This document shows, piece by piece, positions 24,983-33,629 of a stretch of DNA of 39,413 nucleotides. Origin of the DNA: Rickettsia endosymbiont of Pseudomimeciton antennatum (GTDB lineage: Bacteria > Pseudomonadota > Alphaproteobacteria > Rickettsiales > Rickettsiaceae). Location of the stretch: contig JAJIYL010000019.1 of assembly GCA_020881195.1 (NCBI GenBank), positions 1 through 39,413 on the forward strand, read 5' to 3'. The notes below the pieces were generated by a model. It did not search any database, was not told where the DNA came from, and saw only the letters and a list, made by a program, of their open reading frames with translations. The stretch's first letter is position 1; every line of letters starts with the position of its first letter. The translations under genes and the position numbers were made by a program.

Positions 24983-26134
24983 ATGACCAAAAATAATCAT
25001 TTAAAAACAGCTTTGCTATTGTTTGTTAGTGTATTTCTTTTTGCATGTATTACTTACATCAATGCACTAGTAATACCAGATTTTCTAGTAAGTAGAGGCT
25101 TATCTGGAGAACAACTAGACCATATCGAATCAATCGAAATGTTAGGTTATATAATAGCTGGTTTATTCTTAACTCCCTTAATTAATAAAATCAGTGATAA
25201 CAAAACTACCATTGTTAGCTTAGTCTTACTTATCATAGGTATATTAACCCTAATTGTGATTAAGGATTATACCATCCTTAAAATCAATTTTATTATAATG
25301 GCATCTGCCTACTACACTTATATAACCACAACTATCATCAAAATAGTAGAGTTAACCAATAGCTATAAATACTATAAATATTTTGCTCTTATTATCTTTT
25401 CTTTGTTGTGGATAGCTGGACAGTTTACCGTTGATTTACTGACCGAGTTTCTAGAATCAGCTATAAATGGGTTATTATTATGTACATTACTTTATAGTTT
25501 CATTATTATAACTTGTTTACAAAGAGAGAATATTAATAAAAATACAACTTTAGTTTCTAGATTTTCATTCTTAATTGAGAATATAGAATTACAGGTCCTA
25601 ACAGGCTTTATGGTATCTTACATTACTTTCGATATATTGTGGTATTACGAAGAATTTGCCTTAGAGAAAAACTTCCCTGTATCAAAGATAGACACTATTA
25701 CCCATTATACTCTTATAAGTATATTTTTCTTGATATCACCTGTTGTGCTATCATTAAAAATAATCAATAAATATCTTGCTAACTTAATATTGATAATTAT
25801 CCTTTTAGGCAGTTTTATTCTTTTACCATATTATGGAGTTACTTTATTAGGTAACATCTATCTCCTATCTACAATTGGTGTATGTTTATGTGCTATTTTT
25901 ATTTGTAATATATTAATATTATCCGGCAAATTTGAAGCACAAGATTTGAGAACTGCACTGGCAATATATTTCACTATGTGTGCTATTGGTATGTATTCTG
26001 GAGCTTTATCTTCTTATATATCTCATGGACTTTATGATGGACAAGGTTTTCTATTTTCTACATATAGTGTTGTTGGAACTTTTGTACTTTATTATTCTTG
26101 GTATTTTTTTAAACGAAAATTATATAGATTGTAA
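24983..26134 (+). CDS. Major facilitator superfamily-like transporter
   Basis: A 383-residue, strongly hydrophobic protein with about 12 predicted membrane helices. The first (TALLLFVSVFLFACITYINALVI) and the second (LGYIIAGLFLTPLINKISDNKTT) have the MFS helix 1-2 arrangement with a polar/charged cytoplasmic loop. Classic MFS loop signatures are degenerate, so the family call is by topology and general resemblance. The substrate is unknown. There is no clear Shine-Dalgarno sequence before the ATG, and the gene is very AT-rich. It is followed 15 bp later by the yraN-like gene. Confidence 0.65.
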   Translation: MTKNNHLKTALLLFVSVFLFACITYINALVIPDFLVSRGLSGEQLDHIESIEMLGYIIAGLFLTPLINKISDNKTTIVSLVLLIIGILTLIVIKDYTILKINFIIMASAYYTYITTTIIKIVELTNSYKYYKYFALIIFSLLWIAGQFTVDLLTEFLESAINGLLLCTLLYSFIIITCLQRENINKNTTLVSRFSFLIENIELQVLTGFMVSYITFDILWYYEEFALEKNFPVSKIDTITHYTLISIFFLISPVVLSLKIINKYLANLILIIILLGSFILLPYYGVTLLGNIYLLSTIGVCLCAIFICNILILSGKFEAQDLRTALAIYFTMCAIGMYSGALSSYISHGLYDGQGFLFSTYSVVGTFVLYYSWYFFKRKLYRL

Positions 26135-26149
26135 GTCAATTAATACATT

Positions 26150-26485
26150 ATGAAAAAAATTACACTTGGCTTAATAGCTGAATATGTAGCTATTATTATT
26201 TATAAAATTAAATTTTATCAAATTCTCTATCATCGTAAAAGATATTATGTTGGCGAGATTGATATTATTGCCCTACGTGGTAAACAACTTGTTTTTATAG
26301 AAGTAAAAGCAAGATGTTCTGACATTGATGATAGAATATTATCAACTCATCAACAGATGAGAATAAAAAAATCTGCCAGTATGTTTTTAAGTGCTAACCC
26401 AAAATACCAAAATTATCATGTTAGATTTGATCTAATAATTATTAAACCTTATAGTATACCAATTATTATTGAGAATGCATGGTAA
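26150..26485 (+). CDS. yraN: YraN/UPF0102 family nuclease-fold protein
   Basis: 111 residues with the Holliday-junction-resolvase-like core: GEIDIIALRG (residues about 35-44) then VFIEVKAR (49-56), the D..ExK arrangement of the PD-(D/E)XK superfamily. A short N-terminal helix and a C-terminal HVRFDLIII strand complete the UPF0102 pattern. Its biological role is not established. It follows the MFS gene by 15 bp and is probably cotranscribed with it. Confidence 0.88.
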   Translation: MKKITLGLIAEYVAIIIYKIKFYQILYHRKRYYVGEIDIIALRGKQLVFIEVKARCSDIDDRILSTHQQMRIKKSASMFLSANPKYQNYHVRFDLIIIKPYSIPIIIENAW

Positions 26486-26504
26486 TAGTCCCTATAGCTA
26501 ATCC

Positions 26505-26524
26505 AAGGATAAATACTAATCAGG
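26505..26524. repeat. Partial dispersed repeat GGATAAATACTAAT
   Basis: Bases around 26505-26524 match the first half of the repeat at 13609-13636; CTATAGCTAATCC just to the left resembles its other half. Confidence 0.4.
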
Positions 26525-26542
26525 ATATTTAGAATTTTCTTC

Positions 26543-26571
26543 TTGAAAATAAAAGGTTTGTAGCCTATACT
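26543..26571 (+). promoter_or_regulatory. Promoter of the Bax-inhibitor-1 gene
   Basis: TTGAAA (26543-26548), a 17-bp spacer and TATACT (26566-26571), each one base from the sigma-70 consensus. The predicted start near 26579 gives a leader of about 33 nt before the ATG at 26612. Confidence 0.6.
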
Positions 26572-26611
26572 ATATAATAATATAAATAACAACATATTCA
26601 TGAGGTTTCTT

Positions 26612-27346
26612 ATGGTTGATTATACAAAAACTTTTACTGCCACTCAGAAAACATATGATGCGGGACTGAGGGAGTACATGCTGAAAGTCTATAATTATAT
26701 GGCTTTGGCTCTGGTGCTAACTGGAGTAACAGCTTTTGCTACTATATCATTTGATCCATTAGCCAGACTTTTATTTCAGATTGGACCAAATGGACAGTTT
26801 ATGGGCAATACTGGTTTGGGAACGTTGGTAATGATTTCTCCTGTGGGGATTGCTTTGTACTTCTTTATGGGATTCGGTAAGATGAGCTTAGATACTACTA
26901 AAGTGTTATTTTGGGTTTATGCTGCTTTAACTGGTATGTCTCTAGCATCTCTTGGGTTTATCTATACAGGAGAGTCAATTGCTCGGACTTTCTTCATCTG
27001 CTCATCTGTTTTTGGGGCAATGAGTCTTTACGGGTATAGTACTAATAGAGATTTGACATCAATGGGATCATTCGTTGTTATGGGATTATTTGGTCTTCTC
27101 ATTGTATCATTGGTTAACATGTTCTTACAAAGTTCCGCTATATATTTCGCAACATCTCTAATTGGGGTTGGCATATTTATGGGGCTTATTGCATGGGATA
27201 CTCAAAAAATTAAGTCTATGTATTTTATGTCTGGCGGTGGAGAATTAGGACAAAAAATGTCTATAATGGCTGCTTTTAGCTTATATTTAGACTTTATTAA
27301 TTTGTTCCTATATCTTCTAAGATTCTTTGGTAATAGAAGAAGCTAG
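26612..27346 (+). CDS. Bax inhibitor-1/YccA family membrane protein
   Basis: Integral inner-membrane protein of the BI-1 (TMBIM) family; bacterial members include YccA, which modulates FtsH, and pH-sensitive calcium-leak proteins. About 244 residues with seven membrane segments, opening with AGLREYMLKVYNYMALALVLTGVTAF and ending LYLDFINLFLYLLRFFGNRR, both characteristic of the family. GAGG at 26602-26605 is six bases from the ATG at 26612, which starts MVDYTKTF; the ATG at 26600 is less likely. A good promoter lies upstream. REP-like repeats begin 30 bp after the stop. Confidence 0.93.
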   Translation: MVDYTKTFTATQKTYDAGLREYMLKVYNYMALALVLTGVTAFATISFDPLARLLFQIGPNGQFMGNTGLGTLVMISPVGIALYFFMGFGKMSLDTTKVLFWVYAALTGMSLASLGFIYTGESIARTFFICSSVFGAMSLYGYSTNRDLTSMGSFVVMGLFGLLIVSLVNMFLQSSAIYFATSLIGVGIFMGLIAWDTQKIKSMYFMSGGGELGQKMSIMAAFSLYLDFINLFLYLLRFFGNRRS

Positions 27347-27378
27347 CTCTTATAGCTAATTTTAGCCATAGCAAATTG

Positions 27379-27476
27379 GCGTCATTGCGAGGAGTGTGTA
27401 AACACGACGAAGCAATCCAGATTTATTCTAATTTATGGATTGCTGCGTCGCCGCAAAGTGGCTCTGAGCCATGACG
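27379..27476. repeat. REP-like inverted pair
   Basis: GCGTCATTGCGAGGAG to GAAGCAATCCA, spacer, TGGATTGC, then GCTCTGAGCCATGACGC. It contains the CTCTGAGCCATGAC module seen at 5440 and 15571. Confidence 0.85.
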
Positions 27477-27493
27477 CTTGGCGATCAGATTTT

Positions 27494-27547
27494 TTATTCA
27501 TCATAAGAAAATAGCAAAAAAATCCGTGAACGCTCACTCACAATGAC
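27494..27547. repeat. Dispersed repeat, inverse copy of 2568-2612
   Basis: TTTTTATTCATCATAAGAAA, AATAGCAAAAAAATCCG and TGAACGCTCAC match the reverse complement of 2568-2612. A REP end (CACAATGAC) follows. Confidence 0.7.
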
Positions 27548-27562
27548 ATCTGTGAATTTAGC

Positions 27563-28585
27563 TTATGCACTCTTTAATAAAAAATAACTCCACAATATAC
27601 AAGATAGTAGTATAATTGCACAAATCTGATGGAATAAAGCTATTAACACAGGTACTGAATATAAAATAGTAATTATGCCAGCTAACATTTGTAACAGCAA
27701 TACACCAACAATATAATAAGCCGCTCTATTTAATTTAGGATGCTTGGTTTTCATTAAGCTCACTACTAAAAATCCAACACTAGCACAAACTATATATGCT
27801 CCCATTCTATGAAAAAACTGAACAACCACAGGATCATGTAAACTATCTATAGTAAGTAGTTTAAATGCTAGTTCTTCAGGTATAAAATTATCACCCATTA
27901 ATGGGAAGCTATTATATACCAGCCCTGCATCAAGACCCGCAACTAACCCCCCTAAGAAAATCTGTATGTAAACTATACTAATAGTTACTAGACAACAAAG
28001 TTTTGCCAGATTTAAACTTGTTGTTTGTTCATTTAGTAAAATATCAAAACTATTCTTCATCAACTGATAGAATAATAAATTATAGATAATAATCGCTATA
28101 ATCAAATGCCCAGCTAAGCGAAAATGACTAACATATGGCTGCAAAATTAACCCGCTTTTCACCATATACCAACCCATAAATCCTTGTATTCCAAATAATA
28201 ACAATATCCCCAAATATACTGGCAATGCTTTTCTACCAATTTGCCCCGTTAGCAAAAAATATATTAATGGTATCAGATATAATAAACCGGCAACTCTACC
28301 AGCCAAACGATGAATAAATTCAATCCAAAAAATAAATTTAAACTCTGAGAGAGTCATATTAGTATTTTTTTGCTTATATTCGACTGATTGTTGATATTTA
28401 CTAAACTCATCCTGCCACTCAACATTATTGAGAGGCGGCACGATACCTGTTACTGGCTTCCATTCAACAATTGATAAACCAGCATCAGTAAGCCTAGTAA
28501 GACCACCCCAAAAAATCATAAACACCACCATGCAGCAGCACACAATCAACCAACGTTTTACTAATATTTGTGACATTAAACCCAT
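27563..28585 (-). CDS. ctaA: Heme A synthase (CtaA/COX15)
   Basis: Inner-membrane oxygenase that converts heme O to heme A for cytochrome oxidase. Eight membrane segments form two four-helix bundles with heme-ligand histidines in FIHRLAGR, FRLAGHLII, FFHRMGAY and LFHQICA. GGLTRLTDAGLSIVEWKPVTG near the start is the COX15-type signature. The frame is open to 28678, but the first 31 codons come from a half palindromic element (YLTYVGSLL, like YAGSLL in PrmC) and a dispersed repeat, so I place the start at MGLMSQILVKRW (28585) with ATG 28576 as the alternative, giving about 340 residues. Confidence 0.9.
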   Translation of the reverse strand: MGLMSQILVKRWLIVCCCMVVFMIFWGGLTRLTDAGLSIVEWKPVTGIVPPLNNVEWQDEFSKYQQSVEYKQKNTNMTLSEFKFIFWIEFIHRLAGRVAGLLYLIPLIYFLLTGQIGRKALPVYLGILLLFGIQGFMGWYMVKSGLILQPYVSHFRLAGHLIIAIIIYNLLFYQLMKNSFDILLNEQTTSLNLAKLCCLVTISIVYIQIFLGGLVAGLDAGLVYNSFPLMGDNFIPEELAFKLLTIDSLHDPVVVQFFHRMGAYIVCASVGFLVVSLMKTKHPKLNRAAYYIVGVLLLQMLAGIITILYSVPVLIALFHQICAIILLSCILWSYFLLKSA

Positions 28586-28595
28586 TATCTTTAAT

Positions 28596-28615
28596 AGACT
28601 TCCTACATAAGTCAA
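28596..28615. repeat. Half of a type 2 palindromic element
   Basis: AGACTTCCTACATAAGTCAA differs from the arm at 16220 by two bases; no second arm is nearby. It is immediately 5' of the ctaA start. Confidence 0.65.
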
Positions 28616-28619
28616 ATAT

Positions 28620-28647
28620 CTATAGCTAACCCGACTAACATTTATCC
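28620..28647. repeat. Short dispersed repeat, inverse copy of 13609-13636
   Basis: CTATAGCTAACCCGACTAAC followed by ATTTATCC is the reverse complement of the 13609 copy with two or three changes. Confidence 0.6.
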
Positions 28648-28659
28648 ATGGTAAACTTT

Positions 28660-28698
28660 CGTCTATTAGCGAGACCACGCAGCACTCCTCGCAATGAC
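28660..28698. repeat. REP-like fragment
   Basis: CGTCTATTAGCGAGACCACG followed by ACTCCTCGCAATGACC: the ends of two half-units with the GCAATCCA centre missing, as if a deletion had joined them. Confidence 0.6.
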
Positions 28699-28788
28699 CA
28701 AGAAGCTATATATCTATAATATAACAGATTTTTTTGCCCCACTAATAGCTGTTTTCATTATTTTTGGGATGTTTCTTATTTTTTTCTT

Positions 28789-28837
28789 CACCTTACGCAT
28801 GGCATGACATTTAAAAGCTATAGGGGAAATAGCCTGG
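28789..28837. repeat. Dispersed repeat starting CACCTTACGCATGGCA
   Basis: CACCTTACGCATGGCA, TTTAAAAG, GGGGAAA and TAG.CTGG recur at 39180-39223 with a 5-bp insertion here. In the second copy it leads directly into a REP-like repeat. Confidence 0.65.
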
Positions 28838-28851
28838 TGCTAAAACAGGTA

Positions 28852-28892
28852 AAGCAATATTGCCACAACCACTACGTGGTTTCACAATGACG
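28852..28892. repeat. REP-like fragment
   Basis: AAGCAATATTGCC, CACTACGTGGTTTCACAATGACGG; one degraded half-unit and part of its partner. Confidence 0.5.
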
Positions 28893-28959
28893 GTGGGGTG
28901 GTACCCTTAACAAAATATTTGTGGCTAATAGTAGGGATGACAAGAACGGAGGTGACATT

Positions 28960-29103
28960 AGACCTCTTTCGAAACTCTACTTTTGCTGGTAATTTGGACA
29001 ATGATGCGGTACTCGAATCCTCACGTACATTAAAATACGCTACGGTTCGAGGTGAAGTGTTTCCTTCAAATCCTTGCACATAAGCGAGTTTCGAAAGAGG
29101 TCT
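28960..29103. repeat. Palindromic element, intergenic, 144 bp
   Basis: Arms AGACCTCTTTCGAAAC and GTTTCGAAAGAGGTCT are perfect inverted copies 144 bp apart end to end, the same length as the element in prmC. The core CTCACGTAC..TACGCTACGGT resembles the prmC core, so the two are probably subfamilies. It is open on both strands for about 60 codons, which explains spurious frames here. Confidence 0.8.
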
Positions 29104-29106
29104 ATT

Positions 29107-29149
29107 GAAATAAATAACAAAGGGTCAGCGAAGAAAATACGCCAACCCT
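29107..29149 (-). terminator. Probable intrinsic terminator of pal
   Basis: On the minus strand AGGGTTGGCG pairs with CGCTGACCCT (10 bp with two G-U pairs), loop 9 nt, followed by TTTGTTATTTATTT. It lies 67 nt after the pal stop. Confidence 0.6.
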
Positions 29150-29215
29150 ATTATGTTTGGGTCTAAAGAATTATCCCTGTTTACGTTGTAATTCTTTAAA
29201 TTATTGGAACATACT

Positions 29216-29686
29216 TTATTTTATAGAAGTTACAGCCCTACGGTTCTGTGCCCAAGCTGCTTCATTATCACCATGAACAGCTGGTCTTTCCTTACCGTAA
29301 GAGATAGTATCAAGCCTATTACTCTCAATTCCTAGATTAGTTAAGTATCTTAGAACAGCTTCTGCTCTTCTTTCACCAAGTGCCAAGTTATACTCTCTTG
29401 TCCCTCTATCATCACAATGTCCTTCAATAGTGGCTAACACTTTAGGATGGTTTTTTAACCAATCTGCTTGTTTATTTAGTTGTTCTTTTGCTTGAGGTGA
29501 AATGTCTGATTTATTAAAAGCAAAAAACACCCTATCACCAGCACGTCTTTCGAAATCAGAAGCTAAGGAACTTTCCTCAACCTTATGAGCCATACCCGTA
29601 TCTACTGGTGGTTTTTTTTTCGTAGTACCACACCCAGAAAGCACAAATAGTGCCAGAAAAGCTATTGTAGTTTTTTTTAGTATCAT
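29216..29686 (-). CDS. pal: Peptidoglycan-associated lipoprotein Pal
   Basis: Outer-membrane lipoprotein of the Tol-Pal system; its OmpA-like domain binds peptidoglycan and it helps outer-membrane constriction at division. The signal peptide ends in the lipobox LSGC with C19. The OmpA-like domain follows with VFFAFNKSDIS, IEGHCDDRGTREYNLALGERRA and SYGKERP, the diagnostic Pal motifs. Length 156 is normal. AAGGAG precedes the ATG at ideal spacing, a fully consensus promoter lies 32 bp upstream and a terminator follows, so it is a well-expressed single-gene unit; no tol gene is adjacent. Confidence 0.96.
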   Translation of the reverse strand: MILKKTTIAFLALFVLSGCGTTKKKPPVDTGMAHKVEESSLASDFERRAGDRVFFAFNKSDISPQAKEQLNKQADWLKNHPKVLATIEGHCDDRGTREYNLALGERRAEAVLRYLTNLGIESNRLDTISYGKERPAVHGDNEAAWAQNRRAVTSIK

Positions 29687-29717
29687 AACAAACTCCTTAA
29701 TTATAATAAGCTATTAA

Positions 29718-29746
29718 ATTATATTTGCTTAACAAAAAATTGTCAA
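29718..29746 (-). promoter_or_regulatory. Fully consensus sigma-70 promoter of pal
   Basis: TTGACA (29746-29741), exactly 17 bp, then TATAAT (29723-29718) on the minus strand. The transcript would start near 29711 with a 25-nt leader carrying AAGGAG. Confidence 0.8.
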
Positions 29747-30000
29747 ACACCCATTTCCTGTATTATATACTATCACATCATCACTTAAAAGTATAAAATT
29801 ATTCTAACATTAAACTTTAACCTCTTGAGTATATGTAGTAAAAATATCATACATGGTCAATGAGAATATTTCATGAAGGTAATAGAATTACCTTCTAAAC
29901 CCTTTGCAATATAGGAGATTCAGAGAATTTATACAAAAATATAAATTGTATTTTTGAGTTTTATCAAATTTCAACTTAAGCCCTTATAGCTATACCAAAA

Positions 30001-30026
30001 GGATTAGAATTTTTAAATTCTAATCC
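30001..30026. repeat. Perfect inverted repeat upstream of murC
   Basis: GGATTAGAATTT and AAATTCTAATCC are exact inverted copies with a 2-nt loop. On the minus strand TTTT follows, giving a terminator shape, but no leftward gene precedes it; a protein-binding site is the alternative. Confidence 0.45.
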
Positions 30027-30172
30027 AAAACTGAGATTATATAATATTTTTTACAATATTTCTCCAATAACACTTAGTGTACGCTATAATTGTTGTATAC
30101 TCAAATCATTAGAGCTTGACCTTTAGTTAAAAACTGATTATGCAAGAGATTAACAACTAATTATTACGTATA

Positions 30173-31624
30173 ATGTTTCTATTAGAGCTAAAAAAAATAA
30201 ACGGTACTCTTAACACCATGCATTTTATAGGCATCGGAGGGATAGGTATGAGCGGCATTGCCGAAATACTACATAATCTCGGATATAAAGTGCAAGGTTC
30301 TGACATATCAGAAAATTATAATACTAAAAGGCTAGAAAATAATGGTATTAAGGTTTTCCTTGGTCATCAAGCCCAAAATATCACTGATGTTTCATATGTA
30401 GTGGTCTCATCAGCTATCAATAAAGATAACCCTGAAATTCAGGAAGCCATACATAGAAAAATACCAATAATTAGGCGGGCTGAAATGCTAGCTGAATTAA
30501 TGAGGCTAAAATGTTCCGTAGCAATTTCCGGTTCACACGGCAAGACTACTACTACATCACTAGTTGCTTGTTTATTTGAAGCAGCTGGGCTTTGCCCAAC
30601 GTTAATTAATGGTGGTATTATTAATAATAGATCTACCAATGCATATCTTGGATCTGGGGATTATCTAATAGCCGAAGCCGATGAGTCTGACGCAACCTTC
30701 ATTCACATACCAGCAACAATTGCGGTAATAACTAATATTGATCCTGAGCATCTAGATTTCTACCAGGACTTTGATAGTTTAATTAAAGCTTTTAAGAGTT
30801 TTATAACTAATTTACCATTTTATGGTTTTGCAATTGCTTGTATTGATCATCCAGTTGTTAGAAAACTAGTAAATGACATATTGGAGCGTAGAATCATAAC
30901 TTATGGAATAGATTCGAATGATGCTAACATACAAGCCTTTAATTTAAATTCTGATATTGAATCATCAACTTTTGATGTACGAATTAGCCTACCTAACGTC
31001 AATGGTGTAACAACCATCGAGCGAATCACCTTACCTACCCCAGGAAGGCATAATATTCTTAATGCTCTTGCTGCTATCGCAATAGCTGTGGAACTTGATT
31101 TTGGTATCAAAATTATTAAAAATGGATTTAATAGCTTTAAAGGGATAAAACGCAGATTTACTAAAGTAGCCGAATATAACAACGCTACGATAATTGATGA
31201 TTATGCTCACCATCCGGAAGAGGTAAAGGCTACGCTTGCTACGGCAAGAAATATTGCTAATAAGCGAAATAGTAAAGTTATAGCAATTTTCCAACCACAT
31301 AGATATTCAAGAGTTAAATATTTGTTTGATGATTTTATGACTTGTTGTTTTGATGCTGACCAGTTATACATCACAGATATATATGCTGCCGGTGAACAGC
31401 CAATAGATGGTATAACAGGAAAAAGTCTAGTAGACAAAATCAAGGATAGTAAATCTCATCCGATGGTATCATTTATCGAGACTCACGAGGATATAGCTAA
31501 AATTATTGCCAATGAAGCTATGCCAAATGATATAATAGTTATGATGGGTGCTGGGAGTATTTCTGCTTGGGCAAATAATTTGCATCAGCAATTTACGCGA
31601 GAACGTCATTGCAAGGAGGCGTGA
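30173..31624 (+). CDS. murC: UDP-N-acetylmuramate-L-alanine ligase MurC
   Basis: Adds L-alanine to UDP-MurNAc, the first amino acid step of the peptidoglycan stem, in the cytosol. The N-terminal Rossmann-like domain reads [18 protein letters not shown], the ATP P-loop GSHGKTTTT is at 119-127, and the central domain shows [11 protein letters not shown] and [20 protein letters not shown] is the conserved C-terminal domain motif. The 483 residues match the family. The last residues RHCKEA and the stop lie in a REP-like repeat that begins at 31604, so the natural C-terminus has been swapped at its last few positions. First gene of the murC-murB-ddl-ftsQ-ftsA cluster. Confidence 0.96.
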   Translation: MFLLELKKINGTLNTMHFIGIGGIGMSGIAEILHNLGYKVQGSDISENYNTKRLENNGIKVFLGHQAQNITDVSYVVVSSAINKDNPEIQEAIHRKIPIIRRAEMLAELMRLKCSVAISGSHGKTTTTSLVACLFEAAGLCPTLINGGIINNRSTNAYLGSGDYLIAEADESDATFIHIPATIAVITNIDPEHLDFYQDFDSLIKAFKSFITNLPFYGFAIACIDHPVVRKLVNDILERRIITYGIDSNDANIQAFNLNSDIESSTFDVRISLPNVNGVTTIERITLPTPGRHNILNALAAIAIAVELDFGIKIIKNGFNSFKGIKRRFTKVAEYNNATIIDDYAHHPEEVKATLATARNIANKRNSKVIAIFQPHRYSRVKYLFDDFMTCCFDADQLYITDIYAAGEQPIDGITGKSLVDKIKDSKSHPMVSFIETHEDIAKIIANEAMPNDIIVMMGAGSISAWANNLHQQFTRERHCKEA

Positions 31625-31730
31625 CGATTTTTAAATGCAGTCGTCATTGCGAGAAGGCGTAGCCGACGAAGCAATCCATATGATAAGTTTCATGGATTGC
31701 CACACTCACGTACGTTCGCTCGCAATGACG
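31604..31730. repeat. REP-like composite repeat over the murC stop and before murB
   Basis: CGTCATTGCAAGGAGGCGTG (31604-), then CGTCATTGCGAGAAGGCGTA, GAAGCAATCCA, spacer ATGATAAGTTTCA, TGGATTGCC and CTCGCAATGACG. The second part closely matches 5470-5529. Confidence 0.88.
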
Positions 31731-31739
31731 GAGTAATAA

Positions 31740-31757
31740 TAATTGGGTTAGCTATAA
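31740..31757. repeat. Short dispersed repeat TTGGGTTAGCTATAA
   Basis: The same string follows the REP-like repeat at 5542-5556 at a similar distance, so REP plus this tail moved or was duplicated as one unit. Confidence 0.55.
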
Positions 31758-31792
31758 CCTCAACAAATTGGTTAAGTAGATATTTTATAATT

Positions 31793-32671
31793 ATGCAAGT
31801 AGCTGGTGAATATAGAAATAATTACAATTTAAGTCATCTAACTTGGTTTAAAGTTGGTGGATCTGCTGACATATTTTTTAAACCATTAGACTCATCAAGC
31901 TTAGCAGATTTTGTATCACAAAACCAACAACATCGACCAATAACTGTTTTAGGGGCTGGATCAAATATTATTATTAGAGATGGTGGTATAGATGGAGTTG
32001 TAGTAAAGCTTGGTCAGAATTTTACTAATATAGAATTAATGCCGGATAATCAATTATCGGTAGGGAGTAGTTGCCTTAATTTTAACCTTGCTAAATTTTG
32101 CCAGATACATTCAATTACTGGCTTTGAGTTTCTAAGCGGTATACCTGGTACTATAGGTGGTGGAGTGGTGATGAATGCTGGTGCCTATAACTCGGAATTT
32201 AAAGATATTATTCTAGCAATTGAAGCAATAGACTCTAGAGGGAATTTTATCATCATTCCTAACGAGGCAATAGGTTTTAAATATCGTGGTAATAATTTAC
32301 CACAAGATTTGATTATAACCAAGGCTATATTTAAAGTAACGATTGGTGATAGTAATATGATCTTAGAAAAAATGAATGAAATAAGTAAAAACAGGCTAGC
32401 AAGCCAACCGATTAAAGAACGTACTGGTGGCAGTACATTTGCTAATCCCGAAAATCATAAAGCATGGCAACTAATCGATAAAGCTGGTATGAGGGGATAC
32501 AAAATTGGCGGGGCTTCTATCTCACAACTACATTGTAATTTTATGATAAACCACGGCAACGCCTCTGCTCGTGATTTAGAAGATCTTGGTGATCTTGTTA
32601 AAAAAAAGGTATTTGAAAATAGTGGAATTAGTCTAAAATGGGAAATTAAAAGAATAGGGAAATATGCATAA
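31793..32671 (+). CDS. murB: UDP-N-acetylenolpyruvoylglucosamine reductase MurB
   Basis: FAD/NADPH enzyme that reduces UDP-GlcNAc-enolpyruvate to UDP-MurNAc. The FAD-binding motif [20 protein letters not shown] is visible, followed by [17 protein letters not shown] and the active-site region [11 protein letters not shown], whose serine donates a proton. The frame extends upstream to 31697, but those 32 codons are REP-like repeat plus spacer; [23 protein letters not shown] at 31793 is the normal MurB opening and gives 292 residues. It overlaps the ddl start by 8 bp. Confidence 0.94.
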   Translation: MQVAGEYRNNYNLSHLTWFKVGGSADIFFKPLDSSSLADFVSQNQQHRPITVLGAGSNIIIRDGGIDGVVVKLGQNFTNIELMPDNQLSVGSSCLNFNLAKFCQIHSITGFEFLSGIPGTIGGGVVMNAGAYNSEFKDIILAIEAIDSRGNFIIIPNEAIGFKYRGNNLPQDLIITKAIFKVTIGDSNMILEKMNEISKNRLASQPIKERTGGSTFANPENHKAWQLIDKAGMRGYKIGGASISQLHCNFMINHGNASARDLEDLGDLVKKKVFENSGISLKWEIKRIGKYA

Positions 32672-33629
32672 ATATCATACAAGTTTTATTGCCAATTCTA
32701 AGGTGACAATATTGAGTGATAAAGGAAAAAAACATGTAGCAGTAATAGGTGGCGGTATGTCTGCTGAACGAGAAGTTTCTTTATTATCATCTTCGGGAGT
32801 TAACAAAGCTTTGGTAGATAGTGGATATAAAGTTACTTTTATAGATATGGGAGTAGACATTGCCTCGGTACTTTTACAGATAAAACCTGATATAGTTTAT
32901 AATTGTTTACATGGCACTTATGGTGAAGATGGTTGTTTGCCTGGACTACTCAATATCTTACGGATTCCTTATACTCATAGTGGCATTCTTGCTTCTGCTT
33001 TAGCATTTAGTAAAATACATGCAAAAGCATGGTTTGTTGCTAATGATATTAAGATAGCCAAGAGTATTGTCGTTAATAAATCTGATAATATCAAGAATGA
33101 CCCTATGCCAAGACCCTATGTTATAAAACCTATTGCCCAAGGATCAAGTATAGGCGTTGAAGTAATATTTGTTGAAGATGATTTTAACTTTGCTAATTAT
33201 GATTTTCCTTATGGTGATCAGGTAATGATTGAAGAATATATTAAGGGGCGAGAAATGCAAGTAGCCGTTTTAAACGGTAAAGCTTTAGGGGTATTAGAAA
33301 TAAAACTCCTAAAACAGCGTTTTTATGCTTATGAAACTAAATACACAGATGGCTTTGCCCAGCATTTATGTCCAGCTCCATTACCACAAAATATATATAA
33401 TAAGTTACTAGAAGAGTCGGAAAAAATATATCAAACCATGAATTGCAGAGGCGTAGTTAGAGCAGAGTTTATTTTTGATGAAAGCAAGAATGAGTTTTTT
33501 ACTTTAGAAGTTAACACTCATCCTGGGATGACTACTTTATCGATTATACCAGAAATAGCTGCCTTACAGGGAATGGATTTCCGCTCGCTAGTTGAAAGAA
33601 TTTTAGAGACAGCATGCATTGACACATGA
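32664..33629 (+). CDS. ddl: D-alanine-D-alanine ligase
   Basis: ATP-grasp enzyme that joins two D-alanines for the peptidoglycan stem. [17 protein letters not shown] near 24-40 is the Ddl signature, [17 protein letters not shown] the second, and VRAEFIFDE with EVNTHPGMT holds the magnesium and substrate residues. The 321 residues are slightly longer at the N-terminus than E. coli DdlB. It overlaps murB by 8 bp at its start and ftsQ by an ATGA at its end, so translation is coupled through the cluster. Confidence 0.95.
   Translation: MHKYHTSFIANSKVTILSDKGKKHVAVIGGGMSAEREVSLLSSSGVNKALVDSGYKVTFIDMGVDIASVLLQIKPDIVYNCLHGTYGEDGCLPGLLNILRIPYTHSGILASALAFSKIHAKAWFVANDIKIAKSIVVNKSDNIKNDPMPRPYVIKPIAQGSSIGVEVIFVEDDFNFANYDFPYGDQVMIEEYIKGREMQVAVLNGKALGVLEIKLLKQRFYAYETKYTDGFAQHLCPAPLPQNIYNKLLEESEKIYQTMNCRGVVRAEFIFDESKNEFFTLEVNTHPGMTTLSIIPEIAALQGMDFRSLVERILETACIDT

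Larger units (their letters stand above)
28679..29215. other. 537-bp repeat-filled region between ctaA and pal
   Basis: No gene. It contains REP-like fragments (28660-28698, 28852-28892), a dispersed repeat at 28789-28837, a 144-bp palindrome at 28960-29103 and the probable pal terminator at 29107-29149. Confidence 0.7.
29687..30172. other. 486-bp divergent intergenic region between pal and murC
   Basis: Besides the pal promoter it holds a 9-bp-stem hairpin (GAAGGTAAT, 29875-29895), a perfect 12-bp-stem hairpin at 30001-30026, a TATAAT at 30085-30090 that could serve murC, and a degraded type 1 palindrome arm (GTATACTCAAATCATTAGAG) at about 30095. No gene seen. Confidence 0.55.

Noticed and set aside
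28882..29083. Frames of about 60 codons on both strands
   Set aside because: Generated by the 144-bp palindrome at 28960-29103, which is open in several frames.
31697..31792. Extended N-terminus of MurB (MPHSRTFARND)
   Set aside because: Encoded by the REP-like repeat; the conserved MurB start is MQVAGEY at 31793.
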